A stretch of DNA of 64,000 nt from Methylorubrum extorquens (GTDB lineage: Bacteria > Pseudomonadota > Alphaproteobacteria > Rhizobiales > Beijerinckiaceae). The stretch covers positions 4,284,001-4,348,000 of the forward strand of contig NZ_JALJXF010000001.1 in NCBI RefSeq assembly GCF_024169925.1, read 5' to 3'. Positions within the stretch are counted from its first letter, which is position 1; each line of letters opens with the position of its first letter. Positions 47,389 to 62,130 of the stretch are shown piece by piece. Made by a program: the position numbers and the translations under genes. The notes beneath the pieces were generated by a model. It was not told the origin of the DNA, made no database searches, and worked only from the letters and a program-made list of their open reading frames with translations.

Positions 47389-48413
47389 CTAGCGAGAGCG
47401 GCCTCACGAACAGCGCGACCCCGGTCCCGGTGCCTTTCGCCGAGGCGCTCGCCGTGCTGCGGGCGGCGGCGGAGGAGACGCGCCTGCGCATCCTCGCGCT
47501 GCTGGCCGAGGGTGAGCTGTCGGTCTCCGACCTCACCGACATCCTCGGCCAGTCGCAGCCGCGCATCTCGCGCCATCTCAAGCTCCTCGTCGAATCCGGC
47601 CTGATCGAGCGTCACCGCGAGGGCGCCTGGGCGTTCTTCCGCCTGCGCGAGGCCGCCATCGGCTTCGTCGAGCCCCTGATCGCAGCGCTGGAACGCGCCG
47701 GGCCGCCGCTTTCCGAGGATCGCGCCCGGCTCGACTCGGTGCGGACGCAACGGGCCGAGGCGGCGCAGACCTTCTTCGCCCGGCTCGCTCCCAAATGGGA
47801 CGGCCTGCGCTCCCTGCACGTGCCCGAGGCCGCCGTCGAGGCGGCGGTGATCGAGGCGCTCGGAGACCGGCCGATCCGCCACGTGATCGATCTCGGCACC
47901 GGGACCGGAAAGATGCTCGGCCTGCTGGCACCGCTCGCCGGTCGCGCCACCGGGCTCGATTCGAGCCATGCCATGCTCTCGGTCGCTCGGGCCAACCTCG
48001 AACGGCTCGGCCTGTCGCGGGTCGATCTGCGCCAGGGCGACCTCCACGCGCCGCCCTTCGGCCGCGGCGGCTTCGATCTCGTGGTGCTGCATCAGGTGCT
48101 GCACTACCTCGACGACCCGGCTCGGGCGCTGCGCGAGGCCGCCCGCCTCGTCGCGCCGGGCGGGCGGTTGCTCGTGGTCGATTTCGCGCCCCACACCTTG
48201 GAGCAGTTGCGCGAGAGCCAAGCCCATCGCCGCCTCGGTTTCGGTGCGGAGCAGATCGCGGGCTGGCTCGTCCAGGCGGGCCTGGGCGATGTCGAGAGCC
48301 GCGACCTCGCGCCGGAGGACGGGATCGAGCACCCGCTCACCGTCACCCTCTGGCTCGCGCACGACACCGCCGCCGCGATCGAGGCGCCAACCCTCGAACG
48401 CGCCGTGGCCTGA
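47385..48413 (+). CDS. ArsR-family regulator fused to SAM-dependent methyltransferase domain
   Basis: 342 residues. N-terminal ArsR winged helix (ALAVLRAAAEETRLRILALLAEGELSVSDLTDILGQSQPRISRHLKLLVESGLIERHREG), with no obvious metal-binding CxC on the recognition helix. From about residue 150 a class I methyltransferase domain: IDLGTGTGKMLGLLAPLAG (SAM motif I), VLHQVLHYLDDPARALREAARLVAPGGRLLVVDF. Fusions of this kind before metF are known in Rhizobiales and fit control by the methionine cycle, perhaps sensing SAM or SAH rather than methylating. Its ATG lies in a 20-bp palindrome; metF follows after 70 nt and then metH, so the three probably form one unit. Confidence 0.88.
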   Translation: MSSESGLTNSATPVPVPFAEALAVLRAAAEETRLRILALLAEGELSVSDLTDILGQSQPRISRHLKLLVESGLIERHREGAWAFFRLREAAIGFVEPLIAALERAGPPLSEDRARLDSVRTQRAEAAQTFFARLAPKWDGLRSLHVPEAAVEAAVIEALGDRPIRHVIDLGTGTGKMLGLLAPLAGRATGLDSSHAMLSVARANLERLGLSRVDLRQGDLHAPPFGRGGFDLVVLHQVLHYLDDPARALREAARLVAPGGRLLVVDFAPHTLEQLRESQAHRRLGFGAEQIAGWLVQAGLGDVESRDLAPEDGIEHPLTVTLWLAHDTAAAIEAPTLERAVA

Positions 48414-48483
48414 ACTTCGGGCCCTGGCCGACTTCCATCGACGACCGACACCACGACAGACGTCCAGGAGAAGGGACGAAGAG

Positions 48484-49416
48484 ATGCCCAACGCCTCCCA
48501 ACACCGCGCCAGCCGCGACGGCTTCCGCCCGATCCGGGTCTCGATCGAGTTCTTCCCGCCCAAGACCGAGGAGATGGAGAAGATCCTCTGGTCCTCGATC
48601 GAGCGCCTCGCGCCGCTTCAGCCGAAATTCGTCTCGGTGACCTACGGGGCCGGCGGTTCCACCCGCGAGCGCACTCACAACACCGTGGCGCGCATGGTGC
48701 GCGAGACCAGCCTCAAGCCCGCCGCCCACCTCACCTGCGTCGCGGCGACGAAGGAGGAGATCGACGCGGTGGTGCAGTCCTACTGGGATGCGGGCGTGCG
48801 CCACATCGTGGCCCTGCGCGGCGACCCGGCCGAGGGCGTCGGCCACAGCTACCGGCCTCATCCCGGCGGCTACGCGCAGACCTCAGACCTCGTGGCCGGC
48901 ATCAAGCGGATCGGCGACTTCAAGGTCTCGGTCTCGGCCTATCCGGAGAAGCATCCGGAAGCCGCCTCGCTCGATGCCGACATCGACGCCTTGAAGGCCA
49001 AGGTCGATGCCGGGGCGGACCAGGCGATCACCCAGTTCTTCTTCGATAACGAGATCTACCTGCGCTACCGCGACAAGGTGCGCGCGGCCGGCATCGACAT
49101 CCCGATCATCCCCGGCATCCTGCCGGTGCAGAACTTCAAGCAAGCGGCCAGCTTCGCCCGTCGCACCGGCGCCTCGGTGCCCTATTGGCTCGCCGCCCGG
49201 TTCGAGGGCCTCGACAACGACGTGGAGACCCGCCGCCTCGTCGCCGCCGCGGTCGCCGCCGAGCAGGTGCTCGACCTCGTCGACGAGGGCGTGGAGGACT
49301 TCCACTTCTACTCGATGAACCGCTCGGATCTGGTCTACGCCATCTGCCATCTGCTCGGCCTGCGCTCCCAGGCGCCGGCCAAGCCGGCGGCGAAGCCGGA
49401 AGCCAAGGCGGCCTGA
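48484..49416 (+). CDS. metF: Methylenetetrahydrofolate reductase
   Basis: A 310-residue FAD TIM-barrel enzyme that reduces 5,10-methylene-THF to 5-methyl-THF. Motifs are RVSIEFFPPKTEEMEKILWSS, FVSVTYGAGGSTRERTHNTV, LTCVAATKEEIDAVVQSYWDAG, HIVALRGDPAEG, and ITQFFFDNEIYLRYRDKVRAAG. The C-terminal ~15 residues are Ala/Lys/Pro-rich. The ATG at 48484 has AGGAG about 16 nt ahead and GAAGAG nearer. Its product is the methyl donor for MetH, the next gene. In a methylotroph, metF also links to C1 pools, but that goes beyond this sequence. Confidence 0.94.
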   Translation: MPNASQHRASRDGFRPIRVSIEFFPPKTEEMEKILWSSIERLAPLQPKFVSVTYGAGGSTRERTHNTVARMVRETSLKPAAHLTCVAATKEEIDAVVQSYWDAGVRHIVALRGDPAEGVGHSYRPHPGGYAQTSDLVAGIKRIGDFKVSVSAYPEKHPEAASLDADIDALKAKVDAGADQAITQFFFDNEIYLRYRDKVRAAGIDIPIIPGILPVQNFKQAASFARRTGASVPYWLAARFEGLDNDVETRRLVAAAVAAEQVLDLVDEGVEDFHFYSMNRSDLVYAICHLLGLRSQAPAKPAAKPEAKAA

Positions 49417-49438
49417 CCCCTCGCCACCCCGCTCCTGA

Positions 49439-49549
49439 ACCTCATCCCGAGATGCGACCGCGCCGCGGTCGCCGCGCGGGCGGGTGCCAGGAGCGACCGC
49501 GTTTTCTGGAGGCCTCCGAGGCCTCCGCCCCGGCGCCTCAGGATGAGGT
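49439..49549. repeat. Intergenic REP-like element, copy B
   Basis: Begins CCTCATCCCGAG, contains GGAGGCCTCC near 49508-49517, and ends CGCCTCAGGATGAGG. Same block structure as the element at about 7277-7345. It lies in the 194-bp gap between metF and metH. Its arms CCTCAT and ATGAGG pair, so it may form a structured spacer or affect metH expression. Confidence 0.45.
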
Positions 49550-49610
49550 GGGTTGATGCGGCCGACGCTTTCGGCCATCGCCGTCCCGGAACATCCCAGG
49601 ATCGTCCGAC

Positions 49611-53363
<3,753 letters not shown>

Positions 53364-53506
53364 TCACGCCGAATAGGTCACAGGTGGCGCGGGATCGCAC
53401 CGCAACGCTCCCGCGCCGCGACTTTTTCCTTGCCGAGGGGCGGCGGGGCGCGGCAGGCCTGCCGTCACGACCCGCGGGGCTGCCCCGCCTTCGACAGGAA
53501 GTCCCG

Positions 53507-53722
53507 ATGCGCTCCACGCTGCTCGTCCTCGCCGCCGCCGTCCTCGCCTGCGGGCTGTCGGCCTGCAACAGCACCGATTCCGGCGGCCCCGGCCTGGCCT
53601 CGGCTTTCGAGACCAGCAACTACCGCCATTCGTCTGACACCAACGGCACCCAGACCCGCCGGGACGTGAACCGCGCCTACACGCAGCCCTCGCTGCCCTC
53701 GATCGCCAGCCGCGGCTTCTGA
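53507..53722 (+). CDS. Small lipoprotein of unknown function
   Basis: 71 residues. A clear lipoprotein signal (LLVLAAAVLACGLSAC, lipobox LSAC, lipid-bearing Cys near residue 20), then a short, polar segment (NSTDSGGPGLASAFETSNYRHSSDTNGTQTRRDVNRAY) and TQPSLPSIASRGF. No domain is recognised. It lies 143 nt after metH and on the same strand. Likely anchored in the outer or inner membrane. Short lipoproteins like this are hard to assign. Confidence 0.65.
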   Translation: MRSTLLVLAAAVLACGLSACNSTDSGGPGLASAFETSNYRHSSDTNGTQTRRDVNRAYTQPSLPSIASRGF

Positions 53723-53733
53723 GCCGCCTCGGC

Positions 53734-54942
53734 TCAGCGCCGCAGCCGCCGACGCAGGTTCTGGGCCGCCGCCCAGAGCCGCGGCGAGCGCTTGATCCGG
53801 TGCTTGAGCCGCACCGCCAGCCGTGAGGCGAGCACGAGGGCGTGGCTCGCCGGGCTCACCGGCACGATCTGCTCCACGAGTTCGATGGTTTCGTCGCAGG
53901 TCTTGGCCTTGTAGCCGGCCTCTCCGACGCCGAGGTCGAGCGCCCTGCGGCCCCGCGCGGCCTGATCGCCGACGAGCCGGTGCAGCAGGATCTCGCCGGG
54001 GCTGAACCGGCCAAGTTCGGGGTCGGTGTCGAAGGACGTCCACATCCCGCAGAAGCGGGCACCGTCCACCGCGCCACCGAACGTCGCCAGGATACGTCCG
54101 CTCTCGCTCGCCACCAGGGCGTGGGTCTCGATCGCCGCCGCGCGGCCCTCCGCGCCTGGCACGGTGGCGGCGGCGATGAAGCGGCGGATCTCGGCATCCG
54201 CGTAAGGGTCGGCGACACCGAGATCGGCGAAGCGCGCGGCCTTCTGCGCGTAGAACGCCGCCTGGATCTCGGCGGCCGCCTCCGGCGTCTCGGCGACGCG
54301 GTGCTCGACGGCGCCCAGAAATTCCACGAGCTTGCGCTCCTTGGCCCGCAGCTTCTTGCGGGTGTCGCCGCTGAACACCCGGCGCAGGGTCGCTTCGGTA
54401 TCGGGGCCGAGCAGCATGCCGTAGGCGTCGCTCGGCGCCGGCAGGCCGCCTCCGGCCAACGGGTTCGGGGTGCCGTCCCAGACGCGCGGCTGGTTGCGGA
54501 GCGCGAAGGCATCGATGCCCGCCGCGCGGCCGGCCCGGACCAGCGCCTCGGTCAGATCCTCGGCCGGCATCGCCGCCGCCTCGCGGGAGGCGAAGAGCGG
54601 CATGTGGAAGTTGGCGTGCCGGTCGCCGACCACCCGCGCGACCCGCAGCGGACCGCGGCGCCCGATCGCGAACGGGAGCAGAAGCCGCACCCGTCCATGC
54701 GCGTCGCGGAGCACGAGAATGCGCGTCTCCTCACCGGCATCGATCCCGGCGCCGAGATACGCCGCCACCCAGTCGAAGCGCTGGTAGGGCGTCATCAGGA
54801 CGGCCGGATTGGATTCCAAGCCTCGCCACAGCCCCTCGACCGCGGCGAGATCGGAAAACACCTCCGCGGTGAGGCCGCCATGGCCCCGCAGCTCCGCCCG
54901 CACGGGGCGCCCCAGATCTTCGGCGAGAGCCGCCATTCCCAC
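53734..54942 (-). CDS. GNAT-fold acyl/acetyltransferase (CelD/BcsL-like)
   Basis: 402 residues. The layout fits the Acetyltransf_6 (FemAB-like/CelD) family: an N-terminal half with ALRNQPRVWDGTPNPLA and a C-terminal acetyltransferase with ATFGGAVDGARFCGMWTSFDTDPELGRFSPGEILLHRLVGDQAARGRRALDLGVGEAGYKAKTCDETIELVEQIVPVS. Conserved FSPGEILLHRL and DLGVGEAGYK are typical. Families of this type often modify polysaccharides or cell-envelope glycans. It is divergent from the polysaccharide deacetylase gene, which supports a polysaccharide role. The C-terminal ~40 residues are Arg/Lys-rich. Confidence 0.78.
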   Translation of the reverse strand: MGMAALAEDLGRPVRAELRGHGGLTAEVFSDLAAVEGLWRGLESNPAVLMTPYQRFDWVAAYLGAGIDAGEETRILVLRDAHGRVRLLLPFAIGRRGPLRVARVVGDRHANFHMPLFASREAAAMPAEDLTEALVRAGRAAGIDAFALRNQPRVWDGTPNPLAGGGLPAPSDAYGMLLGPDTEATLRRVFSGDTRKKLRAKERKLVEFLGAVEHRVAETPEAAAEIQAAFYAQKAARFADLGVADPYADAEIRRFIAAATVPGAEGRAAAIETHALVASESGRILATFGGAVDGARFCGMWTSFDTDPELGRFSPGEILLHRLVGDQAARGRRALDLGVGEAGYKAKTCDETIELVEQIVPVSPASHALVLASRLAVRLKHRIKRSPRLWAAAQNLRRRLRR

Positions 54943-55142
54943 ATCCCCCGTTGCGGGCGCCCGTCACGGCCAGGACGGACAGCCCCACAAAATCGCCTGC
55001 GGGCGATCCTGCCCGGTCTGTCCTCAAGCCTCGGTTGATGCCGGCGGCCGATCTGCGGGGATGGGTAACGAAAGCTTTTCGCGTCGGCCGCTAGGATCAA
55101 GGCGATGCCGGGATCGCCCGGTGCCCCGAGTCCTGACGCGCC

Positions 55143-56195
55143 ATGCTGTCGCCCCGCACACGACACCGCCTGTTCCGCGCCGGCTTTCGGGCGATCACCG
55201 CCACGGGTGCCGACCGCTGGCTCGCCCCCGCCACCCGCGGGCGCGGGATCATCCTCACCTTCCACCATGTCCGCCCCGAGCCGGTGCCGGGTTTCGCGCC
55301 GAACGCTCTCTTGTCGATCACCCCCGCCTTTCTCGAACGGACGCTGAAGGGGCTCGCCGCCCGTGGCTTCGAACTGATCGGCCTCGACCAAGTCACCGAG
55401 CGGCTCGCAAGCTCGGATTCTGGGCCTCCCTTCGCGGTGCTGACCTTCGACGACGGCTACCGCGACAATGTCGAGCACGCCCGGCCCGTGCTGGCACGGC
55501 ACGGCGCGCCCTGGACGCTGTTCGTGACGAGCGATTTCGCCGAGGGGCGCGGGCGGCTGTGGTGGCTCGAACTGGAGCGGGCCGTGGCCCGGCTCGACGC
55601 GGTGCGGCTCGGCTCCGGCCTCGTCCTGCCTGCCCGCACGAATGCGGAAAAGACGACCGCCTTCGAGACGGTCTACCGCGCCCTGCGCGCCGGCCCGGAG
55701 CCGGTGCTGCTCGAAGAAATCGCCCGCCTCTGTCGCGAGGCCGGGTTCGAGCCGGGCGGGCTCGCCCGCGAACTCTGCCTGACCTGGGAGGAACTGCGCG
55801 ACCTCGCCCGCGACCCGGCCGTCTGCATCGGCGCGCACACGCTCTCGCACCCGATGCTCGCCAAGCACGACGCCGGTTTCGCGCAGCGGGAGATGGCCGA
55901 GAGCCGTGCGCGGATCGAGGCGGAGCTGGGTCGCCCGGTGCGCCACCTATCCTATCCGGTGGGCGATCCGACTTCGGCCGGGACGCGGGAATTCGAAACC
56001 GCAAAAAAACTAGGTTTCGCCACCGCGGTGACGACCCGGCCGGGCCACCTGTTCGCAGGGCACGTGGAGCATTGCCACGCCCTGCCGCGGGTCTCGGTGA
56101 ACGGGCTGCACCAGAGTGAGGCCGCGCTGGCGAGCCTCCTGTCCGGCGTGCCGTTCCTGGCCTGGAACCGCGGGCGGCGGCTCAACGTGGCGTGA
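55143..56195 (+). CDS. Polysaccharide deacetylase family protein
   Basis: 350 residues. NodB-homology domain: GRGIILTFHHVRPEPVPGFAPNALLSITPAFLERTLKGLAARGFELIGL, then AVLTFDDGYRDNVEHARPVLARHGAPWTLFVTSDF (catalytic base D-D near residue 102), and IGAHTLSHPMLAKHDAGFAQREMAESRARIEAELGRPVRHLSYPVGDP (metal-binding H..H and YPVGDP). There is no obvious signal peptide, so it may be cytoplasmic. It should remove N- or O-acetyl groups from a glycan. Paired with the divergent GNAT-fold protein, it suggests a small polysaccharide-modifying locus. Confidence 0.87.
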   Translation: MLSPRTRHRLFRAGFRAITATGADRWLAPATRGRGIILTFHHVRPEPVPGFAPNALLSITPAFLERTLKGLAARGFELIGLDQVTERLASSDSGPPFAVLTFDDGYRDNVEHARPVLARHGAPWTLFVTSDFAEGRGRLWWLELERAVARLDAVRLGSGLVLPARTNAEKTTAFETVYRALRAGPEPVLLEEIARLCREAGFEPGGLARELCLTWEELRDLARDPAVCIGAHTLSHPMLAKHDAGFAQREMAESRARIEAELGRPVRHLSYPVGDPTSAGTREFETAKKLGFATAVTTRPGHLFAGHVEHCHALPRVSVNGLHQSEAALASLLSGVPFLAWNRGRRLNVA

Positions 56196-56207
56196 GGATA
56201 GGCCGCC

Positions 56208-56648
56208 TCAGCGGCGGCGGCGGCGCGAGCGCGACGAGCCGCCCTCCGACTCCCCCGCACCGGCATCGGCGCTGCCGACATCGAAGCTGGCGCTGGCCCG
56301 GCCGCGCCGGCCGGAGCGCCGTCCGCGGCGCCGCGCCGGCTCGACATCGGGCTCCTCGATCGAGGGAATGCCGGGGATCGTCGCGGTCGAGGCGACCGAG
56401 GAGGTGGTGGAGGCGTCGTTGCCGCTGACATAGCCGCCACCGCTGGCGACGTTCCGGGCGGGCGGGCCGAACATGGCGAGGCACTGGTTGTAGGCGAGAT
56501 CGTTCTTCAGCCGCTCGCATTCCGCCATGGAACGCGGCGTCCCCTGCGCGGCAGCGGTTTCGGCGGCCAGCGGCGCGGCGAGCATCAACGAGGCGGCGAG
56601 GAGGTGCGGACGGAACGAAAGCGCGGGACGGCGCGAGGAGGGGCGCAT
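56208..56648 (-). CDS. Exported Arg/Ser-rich protein of unknown function
   Basis: 146 residues. Signal peptide (HLLAASLMLAAPLAAETAAA, cleavage before QGTPRSMAE). The only structured-looking stretch is RSMAECERLKNDLAYNQCLAMFGPPARN with two cysteines; it resembles the short Cys-containing segments of some Rhizobiales periplasmic proteins. The last ~50 residues are basic/Ser-rich ([16 protein letters not shown], then SRSRRRRR). Function cannot be assigned. It converges with the deacetylase gene. Confidence 0.6.
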   Translation of the reverse strand: MRPSSRRPALSFRPHLLAASLMLAAPLAAETAAAQGTPRSMAECERLKNDLAYNQCLAMFGPPARNVASGGGYVSGNDASTTSSVASTATIPGIPSIEEPDVEPARRRGRRSGRRGRASASFDVGSADAGAGESEGGSSRSRRRRR

Positions 56649-56747
56649 GGGCGGCGGGCGACCTTCGGAAGCGAACCTTGAGCGTAAGACGTCTCGCCTT
56701 TTCGCCAGGGAGTACGGCGAAAAAAGGGGCCCGGCGTGTTCTAATCC

Positions 56748-56954
56748 CTAATCGTCCGGCCGATCCATCCAGCGGATCAGCGGCATCAGCGGGAAGATCC
56801 AGGCGATGCCGAGGATCGAGTATATCACCGTCTGCACCGCCGGATGGGTTTCCGAGATGCGGCTGTCGGCAAGCGCCATGGCCAGCGGCGCGTAGACGAT
56901 CACGAAGGCCAGGATCCCGAAGGTTCCGAGCAGGGTGCGCGTGCGGCGGCGCAT
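56748..56954 (-). CDS. DUF2842 small membrane protein
   Basis: 68 residues with two transmembrane segments (LLGTFGILAFVIVYAPLAMAL and TVIYSILGIAWIFPLMPLIRWM). The R-x-R-x-x-G-x-x-x-L opening and final PLMPLIRWM match DUF2842, widespread in alphaproteobacteria and often near cytochrome c oxidase assembly genes. ctaA, which makes heme A for that oxidase, is the next gene but on the other strand. No function known. Confidence 0.75.
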   Translation of the reverse strand: MRRRTRTLLGTFGILAFVIVYAPLAMALADSRISETHPAVQTVIYSILGIAWIFPLMPLIRWMDRPDD

Positions 56955-57123
56955 GGGGGCCTTCGATCTCTCGTGTCAGGACGGCGCGCCGGTCCACGCG
57001 CCAGGACGGGTCGTACCGGTCCTGTTCGGACGCCGCAATGCGGGAAGCCTGCGTCACGGGGCGATCGCTCGAAGTCGCGGAATGCGGCTTCGCGGCGCGT
57101 GCCTCGGCTCAGCCAAGGCGTCA

Positions 57124-57189
57124 AGCGGAGCGAAAGCATGAACCTGCGGAGGCGGGCGCCGGCGACTGAGGCTGGCAGGAAACAGGGGG
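57124..57189. repeat. Dispersed intergenic repeat, copy B
   Basis: Contains CCTGCGGAGGCGGGCGC (57143-57159) and a tail like that of 11661-11723. It lies between the DUF2842 and ctaA genes, just ahead of the hairpin at 57183. Confidence 0.5.
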
Positions 57190-57211
57190 ATCGCCTCAGG
57201 CGATCCCCCTG
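57183..57211. other. Perfect 13-bp hairpin upstream of ctaA
   Basis: Arms CAGGGGGATCGCC (57183-57195) and GGCGATCCCCCTG (57199-57211) with a 3-nt loop, about 90 nt before the ctaA start. There is no T tract; it could be a boundary structure of the repeat or a 3' end of an upstream transcript. Confidence 0.45.
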
Positions 57212-57301
57212 CATGCGTCATAGCTCGCGTTGCGCGCGGGGTCCCGCTTCCCGTAAGCCACACCCGAACGTTCCCGGCCGCCGGACCTGACGCGCGAGAC
57301 C

Positions 57302-58450
57302 ATGAGACTGTCGACGAACCCGACCCTCGACCGCTTCGACGCCGTTCCGGCGGCCTCCTACCGCCCCGGACACGGTGCGGTGCGCGCGTGGCTCTATGGG
57401 CTCGCCGTGCTCGTCGTCGCGATGGTCGCCGTCGGCGGCGCGACGCGGCTCACCGGCTCGGGCCTCTCGATCACCGAGTGGCGGCCCGTGACCGGCGTGG
57501 TCCCGCCACTCGACGCCGCCGACTGGGCGGCGGAGTTCGACAAGTACCGCGACACGCCGCAATTCCGCATCCTCAACCAGGGCATCGGGCTCGACGGCTT
57601 CAAGACGCTGTACTGGTGGGAATGGGGGCACCGCCTGCTCGGGCGGATCGTCGGCCTCGTGTTCTTCCTGCCGTTTGCGTGGTTCTGGGCCCGCGGCATG
57701 CTCGGGCGCCGCCTGCTCACCGGCCTCCTCGGCCTCGGCCTGCTCGGCGGGCTTCAGGGCGCCATCGGCTGGATCATGGTCGCCTCGGGCCTCCAGCCCG
57801 GCATGACGGCGGTGGCGCCGCTCAAGCTCGCACTCCACCTCACCACCGCGAGTCTGATCCTCGCCGGTCTCGTCTGGCTCGCCGCCGGCACCCGCCCGCG
57901 GGCGCTCGCTCCGGCGCCCGAACCGGTGCGGGTCGTCGCTTGCCTGTTGCCGGCCCTGGTGCTGGTCCAGATCTGGCTCGGCGGGCTCGTTGCCGGCTCG
58001 AAGGCGGGCCTGCTCTACAACACGTGGCCGGACATGGACGGCGTTCTCGTGCCGCCGGCCCGGATGCTGTTCGACAAGGTGCCCTTCATCGAGAACTTCA
58101 TCGACAACCTCGCCCTGGTGCAGTTCAACCACCGCCTCTTCGCCTATCTCGTGGTGCTGGCGGCCATCGCCCACGCGGTCCAGGCCGCGCTTACGGCGCC
58201 CAGAAGCGCCGCGGCGGGCCGGGCGATGGGCGTGGCGGCGCTGGCAACGGCACAGATGGGTCTCGGCATCGCGACCCTGCTCCTGCAGGTGCCGCTCTGG
58301 GCGGGTCTGGCGCATCAGGTCTTCGCCATGGCGGTGCTGATCATGGCCACCGTCCATGCCCGCCTCAGCCTCGGCGTGCCCGCCGCCTCCGCGCCCACGG
58401 GGGCGGAGGTGCCGATCGGGCTGGAAGCGCTCGCCGGCCGCGGCGCCTGA
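57302..58450 (+). CDS. ctaA: Heme A synthase (CtaA/COX15)
   Basis: 382 residues with about eight transmembrane segments. It oxidises the C8 methyl of heme O to give heme A in the inner membrane. Heme-ligating histidines are in YWWEWGHRLLGRIVGLVFF, LALHLTTASLILAGL, QFNHRLFAYLVVLAA and GLAHQVFAMAVLI. The N-terminal GGATRLTGSGLSITEWRPVTGVVPPL is the family hallmark. Type 2 (COX15-like) alphaproteobacterial form. It stands alone, with 90 nt of upstream sequence after the hairpin. Confidence 0.93.
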   Translation: MRLSTNPTLDRFDAVPAASYRPGHGAVRAWLYGLAVLVVAMVAVGGATRLTGSGLSITEWRPVTGVVPPLDAADWAAEFDKYRDTPQFRILNQGIGLDGFKTLYWWEWGHRLLGRIVGLVFFLPFAWFWARGMLGRRLLTGLLGLGLLGGLQGAIGWIMVASGLQPGMTAVAPLKLALHLTTASLILAGLVWLAAGTRPRALAPAPEPVRVVACLLPALVLVQIWLGGLVAGSKAGLLYNTWPDMDGVLVPPARMLFDKVPFIENFIDNLALVQFNHRLFAYLVVLAAIAHAVQAALTAPRSAAAGRAMGVAALATAQMGLGIATLLLQVPLWAGLAHQVFAMAVLIMATVHARLSLGVPAASAPTGAEVPIGLEALAGRGA

Positions 58451-58731
58451 AACGGCTCCGCGGCATTCCAGTGGTTTGGCGCGAAACCTGCTCGGCGTCC
58501 GCGCCCGGTTCATGAAACCGTCGCGATCGGCTTGGATGCTGGGGGAAGGCTCGGAATGGAACCTTGGCCGACTGCGATGCAGCATAGAAAGCGGTGTACC
58601 TTGCAGCGCAAAAGGTGGGCTCCAGTCGTCGTCACAGCAATTTCGGTGGAAGACTCTGCCCTCGGTAGTCCGACGATGGAACGACTCGCCGCTCTATAGA
58701 ATTAAATACCTCGCCAACACAGGAGCAGAGG

Positions 58732-59412
58732 ATGTTTCTGGCCGAGGACGGACGCCCGCTTGCGCTGACATGGAACTACACGCCCAGTGAATTGCGGGCG
58801 GACGGTGTAGTCCATATCGCAGGTATCGCCCTCGGGTTTCTCGGCGCGATCTGCTTGATCGCGATGGCAGCCCTCAACCATCTCGGGTGGATCGAACGGG
58901 CCTCTCTGCTGGTCTACGCCACCGCGTTGCTGGCGATGCTTGGCGCATCTGCCGCCTACAACATGTGGCCGGTGAGCCCGCGCAAGTGGATCCTGCGCCG
59001 TTTCGACCATGCCTTCATCTATCTGATGATCGCCGGCACCTACACGCCGGTGGTGGCGCTGGTCGGCTCCGGCCCCGTCGCCTGGACGCTGCTTGCCCTG
59101 ATCTGGACGGTCGCCCTCACCGGCATCGCCATCAAGATCCTGATGCCCGGCCGCTGGGACCGGGTCTCGATCGTGCTCTACCTGATGCTCGGCTGGAGCG
59201 GCGTCCTCGCCTACGAATCGGTGATCTCGGGGCTCACCCCGTCCGCCCTCTGGCTCCTCGCTATCGGCGGCCTGCTCTACTCGGGCGGCGTGGTCTTCCA
59301 CGTCTGGCGCAGCCTGCCGTTCCAGAACGCGATCTGGCACGCCTTCGTCCTGGCCGCGACCGCCTGCCATTACGGGACGATCATGGCGAGCGTGCTGCAC
59401 GCCGGGGCGTGA
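58732..59412 (+). CDS. HlyIII/PAQR-family membrane protein
   Basis: 226 residues with seven transmembrane segments. The family opening ELRADGVVHIAGIALGFLGAI and LVYATALLAMLGASAAYNM, the histidines and Asp in RRFDHAFIYLMIAGTYTPV, and the end FVLAATACHYGTIMASVLH fit the PAQR/HlyIII family, whose His/Asp/Ser cluster suggests a membrane metal-dependent hydrolase. Bacterial members are of unclear role and hemolysis is not implied. Ribosome site AGGAG lies 13 nt before ATG, with GAGG close by. Alone downstream of ctaA. Confidence 0.87.
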   Translation: MFLAEDGRPLALTWNYTPSELRADGVVHIAGIALGFLGAICLIAMAALNHLGWIERASLLVYATALLAMLGASAAYNMWPVSPRKWILRRFDHAFIYLMIAGTYTPVVALVGSGPVAWTLLALIWTVALTGIAIKILMPGRWDRVSIVLYLMLGWSGVLAYESVISGLTPSALWLLAIGGLLYSGGVVFHVWRSLPFQNAIWHAFVLAATACHYGTIMASVLHAGA

Positions 59413-59537
59413 ACGGTCCTGCCTTTCCCGGCACCGGGCTGCGAAGCCGTTGCCACGCGCGATGTCGATGCAGCGCGTGAGCTGGGAACAAGCAAAAACG
59501 CGCGAAACCCGGCCGAAGGCCGACGGCGCCTGAATGC

Positions 59538-59801
59538 TCAGGCCGGCTCGGAGATGCTGCTGCCCTCGCCTAGGGTGTCGGAGGCGCGCTCGACGGCGCT
59601 GATCGCATCGAGCAGGTGCTGCACGCTGCGCTCCACCTCGATCCGGGGCCGGTCCATGCCGGCCGCCCGCGCCACCAGCCCTTCAAGCTGATCGAGAACG
59701 TCCAGGAGGTCGCCCGCGACAGCCGCAACGTCGCAGCCGGAGCGGACCGGCGTGGCGGGGGCAGGGGGGCGGCGGAAAGGGACGACCGTGCTCATCGCCA
59801 T
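59538..59801 (-). CDS. Short hypothetical protein
   Basis: 87 residues from the ATG at 59801 (an ATG two codons later is also possible). The sequence STVVPFRRPPAPATPVRSG, then DLLDVLDQLEGLVARAAGMDRPRIEVERSVQHLLDAISAVERASDTLG looks helical and coiled-coil-like. No known domain. It converges with the PAQR gene and is divergent from the riboswitch/thiC unit. Possibly a real small cytoplasmic protein; evidence is weak. Confidence 0.5.
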   Translation of the reverse strand: MAMSTVVPFRRPPAPATPVRSGCDVAAVAGDLLDVLDQLEGLVARAAGMDRPRIEVERSVQHLLDAISAVERASDTLGEGSSISEPA

Positions 59802-60066
59802 CGTGTGTCGCGAAAAGGCGGGCGCGTGGCCACCCGCCGACCGGGCGTCATCCACACCCAAGCCGCAGCGCGGGGTCGCCAAAGGAGGCTTCCCGGCTCA
59901 ATTGGTGAGTTTTTCGTCGAAACCGTGGCTCGAATCCGCGGCAATCGGTCAAGCTTTCCCGCCGTGACACCGGGCCAGTTCCGAAACAAAAAATCTTTCC
60001 TCCGAATCGGCCCGTTCCGGCGATGCATTGACAAGGATCGCGCCGAAGCAGAGGCTGGAATCGTTC

Positions 60067-62130
<2,064 letters not shown>

